64,000 nt of DNA from Pseudooceanicola antarcticus (GTDB lineage: Bacteria > Pseudomonadota > Alphaproteobacteria > Rhodobacterales > Rhodobacteraceae): positions 744,001 through 808,000 of the forward strand of contig NZ_OBEA01000001.1 of assembly GCF_900215355.1 (NCBI RefSeq). The letters run 5' to 3'. A program made the translations under genes and the position numbers. The notes under the pieces were generated by a model that saw only the letters and a program-made list of their open reading frames with translations, was not told where the DNA came from and searched no databases. Positions within the stretch are counted from its first letter, which is position 1, and each line of letters starts with the position of its first letter. Positions 61,309-64,000 of this stretch are shown piece after piece.

Positions 61309-62330
61309 CCCATCCGCAGCGTGTCGCCGAAGTTGATCTTGGGGCTCAGCTCGACCTTGCCGGCGGGCGGCATGTCGGGGGTTTCAACCCGTTCCAGGAT
61401 GATCTCGGCGGCGCGGCTGCCGATCTCGACCCGGCAGGAATCCATGGTGGCCAGCTTCTTGGGCAGGCCCTTCAGCAGTTCCACGTCGTTGAAACCGGCA
61501 AGGCCCAGCTTGCCGGGGATGTCATAGCCCTGCTCCATCAGCCAAAGCAGCCCGCCCGCGCCGACGATGTCGTTGGAATAATAGAGACAATCCAGGTCCG
61601 GGCGGCGCTTGATCATCGCCTCGGTCATCTCTCGACCCTTCCCGAGCGCCGAGCCTGAGGTGTAGAATTCGGTGTCCGCGATCTCGATGCCGTTCTTTGC
61701 CAGGGCTTCGGTGAAACCCTCGAAGCGCTTGCGGGCGCGGTGGTCTGCGCCCAGCCTGGTGCCGAGGAAGCCGATCTTGCGGTAGCCTGCGCGCAGGATG
61801 GCCCGGCCCATTTCGCGCCCGGCCCGGCGATGAGAGATCCCGACCGCCGAGTCGATCGGCGTGCCATCTGTATCCATGATCTCGACCACGGGAATACCCG
61901 AGGCTTCGAGCATGGCACGCGATGCGTCGGAATGCTCGAGCCCGGCGATGATCACGCCGGAGGGCCGCCAGGAGAGCATCTCGTAGAGAACTTTCTCTTC
62001 CTTTTCAGGCTGGTAATCGGTGACCCCGACCACCGGTTGCAACGGAGAGGTCTCCAGCACGCGGCTGATCCCGGTCATCACTTCAGGGAAGACCATGTTC
62101 GACATCGAGGGGATGATCACCGCGACAAGGTTGACCCGCTGGCTGGCAAGGGCCCCGGCGATCTTGTTGGGCACGTAGCCCATGCGTTTGGCGGCCAGCA
62201 GCACCTTCTGCCGCGTCGCTTCCGAGACATCGCCCCGGTTGCGCAGGACCCGGCTGACGGTCATCTCGGACACGCCCGACGCCTCGGAGACATCACGAAG
62301 GGTCAGCGGGCGGTTCGGGGGTTTGGTCAC
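61305..62330 (-). CDS. LacI family transcriptional regulator
   Basis: A 341-residue LacI-type repressor: N-terminal helix-turn-helix and hinge (about 8-60; LRDVSEASGVSEMTVSRVLR, VPNKIAGALASQ) and a periplasmic-binding-protein-like sugar domain (NLVAVIIPSMSNMVFPEVMT, LAGFNDVELLKGLPKKL). The sequence resembles gluconate-type GntR repressors, but no gluconate gene is present. A GTG start is chosen because AGGA stands seven bases ahead and the protein then begins like its family. The gene downstream on the same transcript is the YcaQ-type glycosylase. Confidence 0.9.
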   Translation of the reverse strand: MTKPPNRPLTLRDVSEASGVSEMTVSRVLRNRGDVSEATRQKVLLAAKRMGYVPNKIAGALASQRVNLVAVIIPSMSNMVFPEVMTGISRVLETSPLQPVVGVTDYQPEKEEKVLYEMLSWRPSGVIIAGLEHSDASRAMLEASGIPVVEIMDTDGTPIDSAVGISHRRAGREMGRAILRAGYRKIGFLGTRLGADHRARKRFEGFTEALAKNGIEIADTEFYTSGSALGKGREMTEAMIKRRPDLDCLYYSNDIVGAGGLLWLMEQGYDIPGKLGLAGFNDVELLKGLPKKLATMDSCRVEIGSRAAEIILERVETPDMPPAGKVELSPKINFGDTLRMG

Positions 62331-62500
62331 GGGAAGGTCCTGTTGCTGCGCCGGTCCCCGGAGGACCTGCAAAGTTAACAGATGCTATCCCGCGACCGTG
62401 CCTTTCATCAAGCCAGCATTCGTCTCTGCGTAAACTTGTCCCGCCTGAAGGGGGGCCAGCCTGGCTTTCCCCCTTGTCAGGCAAGCGCCTGTCATCACGC

Positions 62501-64000
62501 TCAGAATTCGGCCCAGTCGTCACCGGCGATGGAATCCGCGGCCACCGGCGCGTTGACCACTGCCCGCGCCTGCTGCGGCGCCGTTTTTGGCGTCCCGCTT
62601 GCCATGGCGCGCCGGACCTTGCTGTCGTCGCAGCGGAAGCTGGCCGAGATCCGATTCAGCTTGGCCGCTTCGGTGACCATCATCTTGCCGGTGCCGTGCA
62701 CCGAAGAGGCCACGGCGGCGTTCTTCTGGGTGACCTGATCCAGCTGGTCGACGGCCGAGTTGATCTCTTCCAGGCCGACGGATTGCTCCCGCGCCGCTGT
62801 CGCGATGGAAGAGACCGAGGCCGAGACCTTGTCGAATTCGCCGATCAGGCTTTCAAAGCTCTGTCCCGCCTGATCGACCAGTTCGACCCCGCCGGTGACA
62901 TTCTCGGCGGCTTCCTGGATCAGGCCGTTGATCTCTTTCGCGGCCTCCGAGCTGCGCTGCGCCAGGGCCCGCACTTCCGAGGCGACCACGGCGAAGCCAC
63001 GCCCGGCCTCACCGGCACGGGCGGCCTCGACGCCGGCGTTGAGCGCCAGCAGGTTGGTCTGGAAGGCCAGATCCTCGATCACCGAGGTGACCTGGGTGAT
63101 CTTCTGCGAAGAGTTGGCGATCTTGTCCATCGCAACCATGGCCTGGTTCACCACCGCGCCGCTTTCCTTCGCGCCTTCCTTGGCGCGGGTCATCACGTTG
63201 TCGGCCTCCGAGGCGCTGTCGGCGGTGGATTTCACCGAGGCCGAGAGCTGGGTGATCGCGGCGGCGGTTTCCTCCAGGCTTGCGGCCTGTTCGATGGCCC
63301 GCTGGCTGAGATCATTGGAGGCGTTCTCGACGTCATGGGCCGAGTTGTCGATTTCGCGGGCCGAATTGACCAGCTCGGAGATCGACTCGTTGAGCTTCAG
63401 CAGGGCGGTGTTGAAACCCTGTCGGAGGGCTTCGTAGTCCTCGGCGAACTCGTTTTGGATGACCCCGGTCAGATTGCCTTCGGAGAGCTGCGAGATCGCG
63501 CCGGTCAGATGTTCCACCACCTGGTGCTGCTCCTTCGCCTTGCGCTCTTGCTGGCGCCGCATGTCCGCGGCGGCAGAGAGCTTGCCTCTCAGATCCTCCA
63601 GGTGCGTGGCCAGCTGACCCACGTCGTCGCGCCGTTCCACCATCGGCACCGGTGCCGAGATGTTTCCATCCGCCACGCGCGCAATCGCCTCGCCGATACG
63701 AACGAAGGGCCTCGAGATGGATTGCGCGATCACCACGCCGATCACCGTCAGCACCGCCAGAAGCCCGCCAACCTGTGTCAGCAGCTGGTTTCGCAGGACG
63801 ACCACCGGCGCGTAGAGCTCTTTCTCTTCCAGCTCGACCAGCACCGCCCAGACCGCATCGTGGTAGGTGATCAGCCCGCCGAGAATCATCGTCGGATTGC
63901 CGCGGGAGTTGGTGCTCGAGATGAAGACCGGCTCTTCGGCAGAGAGCATTTCGCGCAGTGCCTGGTTCTCGGGGATGGTTTCCAGCATCTTCGGCCCGTC
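62501..64000 (-). CDS. methyl-accepting chemotaxis protein, N-terminus beyond window
   Basis: The reading frame runs through the right edge, so only the C-terminal 499 residues are seen. They comprise the end of a periplasmic sensor domain (probably dCache), a membrane segment (LLTQVGGLLAVLTVIGVVIA), a HAMP domain, and the cytosolic signalling hairpin with its tip FQTNLLALNAGVEAARAGEAG and EVRALAQRSSEAAKEI. The C-terminal tail ends SIAGDDWAEF, with a WAEF-like end that could serve as a CheR or CheB tether. The ligand is unknown. No other chemotaxis gene is close. Confidence 0.93.
   Translation of the reverse strand, partial: DGPKMLETIPENQALREMLSAEEPVFISSTNSRGNPTMILGGLITYHDAVWAVLVELEEKELYAPVVVLRNQLLTQVGGLLAVLTVIGVVIAQSISRPFVRIGEAIARVADGNISAPVPMVERRDDVGQLATHLEDLRGKLSAAADMRRQQERKAKEQHQVVEHLTGAISQLSEGNLTGVIQNEFAEDYEALRQGFNTALLKLNESISELVNSAREIDNSAHDVENASNDLSQRAIEQAASLEETAAAITQLSASVKSTADSASEADNVMTRAKEGAKESGAVVNQAMVAMDKIANSSQKITQVTSVIEDLAFQTNLLALNAGVEAARAGEAGRGFAVVASEVRALAQRSSEAAKEINGLIQEAAENVTGGVELVDQAGQSFESLIGEFDKVSASVSSIATAAREQSVGLEEINSAVDQLDQVTQKNAAVASSVHGTGKMMVTEAAKLNRISASFRCDDSKVRRAMASGTPKTAPQQARAVVNAPVAADSIAGDDWAEF

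Noticed and set aside
62345-62395. Operator of the LacI-type regulator around GTTAAC
   Set aside because: Only the central six bases are symmetric; the flanks do not pair, so there is no convincing LacI-type palindrome.

Overview
The window is a GC-rich stretch of chromosome from an alphaproteobacterium, most likely a member of the Rhodobacterales (Roseobacter group in the wide sense). The evidence is a TIGR02300 protein followed by tRNA-Ala(GGC), a DUF1523 membrane protein, an IalB-type periplasmic protein, a Core-2/I-branching glycosyltransferase, and intergenic dyad elements built on GTATTT/AAATAC, together with a perfect CtrA-type TTAA-N7-TTAA box. Genes are densely packed and often overlap by 4 bp. 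I saw no rRNA, CRISPR array, transposase, integrase or prophage gene.

Layout. 1-5.7 kb: housekeeping genes (partial glycosyltransferase, HIT protein, zinc-finger protein, thioesterase, YggT, RecQ, YaaA). 5.8-18.6 kb: a hybrid histidine kinase, then divergently an alpha-2-macroglobulin/PbpC pair (periplasmic defence and cell-wall repair) and DNA polymerase I. 18.7-23 kb: asparaginase, IalB, RlmN and a P1-family peptidase. 23.2-31.0 kb: the most interesting block, a co-directional cluster of uncharacterised proteins: coiled-coil protein, small membrane protein, unknown soluble protein, AAA+ ATPase, DUF6638-like protein, small membrane protein and DUF1523 protein. It is interrupted by a 1-kb segment holding short palindromic repeats, a dense hairpin element and a clearly AT-richer membrane-protein gene. 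31-36.5 kb: lipid kinase, metallophosphoesterase, glycerate kinase, GntR regulator with a palindromic operator, YgjP-like metalloprotease, TIGR02300 and tRNA-Ala. 36.8-43.4 kb: a signalling island (GGDEF-EAL, HK-REC, lone receiver, CheB/CheR fusion). 43.4-49.2 kb: two divergent RTX exoproteins, one a subtilisin-type protease, with homologous C-termini. 49.3-55.2 kb: sulfotransferase and four glycosyltransferases, probably making a surface glycan. 55.2-60 kb: a PAS histidine kinase, FIST protein and LuxR-type regulator (arranged like NosP/NahK sensing modules) facing a lone coxM-type flavoprotein. 60-64 kb: YcaQ-type DNA glycosylase, LacI-type regulator and a partial chemoreceptor.

How it fits together. 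Several blocks concern the cell surface and lifestyle switching: c-di-GMP turnover under a likely CtrA site, secreted RTX proteins, a glycan cluster and a chemoreceptor. The 23-31 kb AAA+ cluster, with coiled-coil and several transmembrane partners, is the best candidate for an undescribed envelope-associated machine. Two families of structured intergenic repeats mark gene ends, one of them found in this window only between convergent genes.
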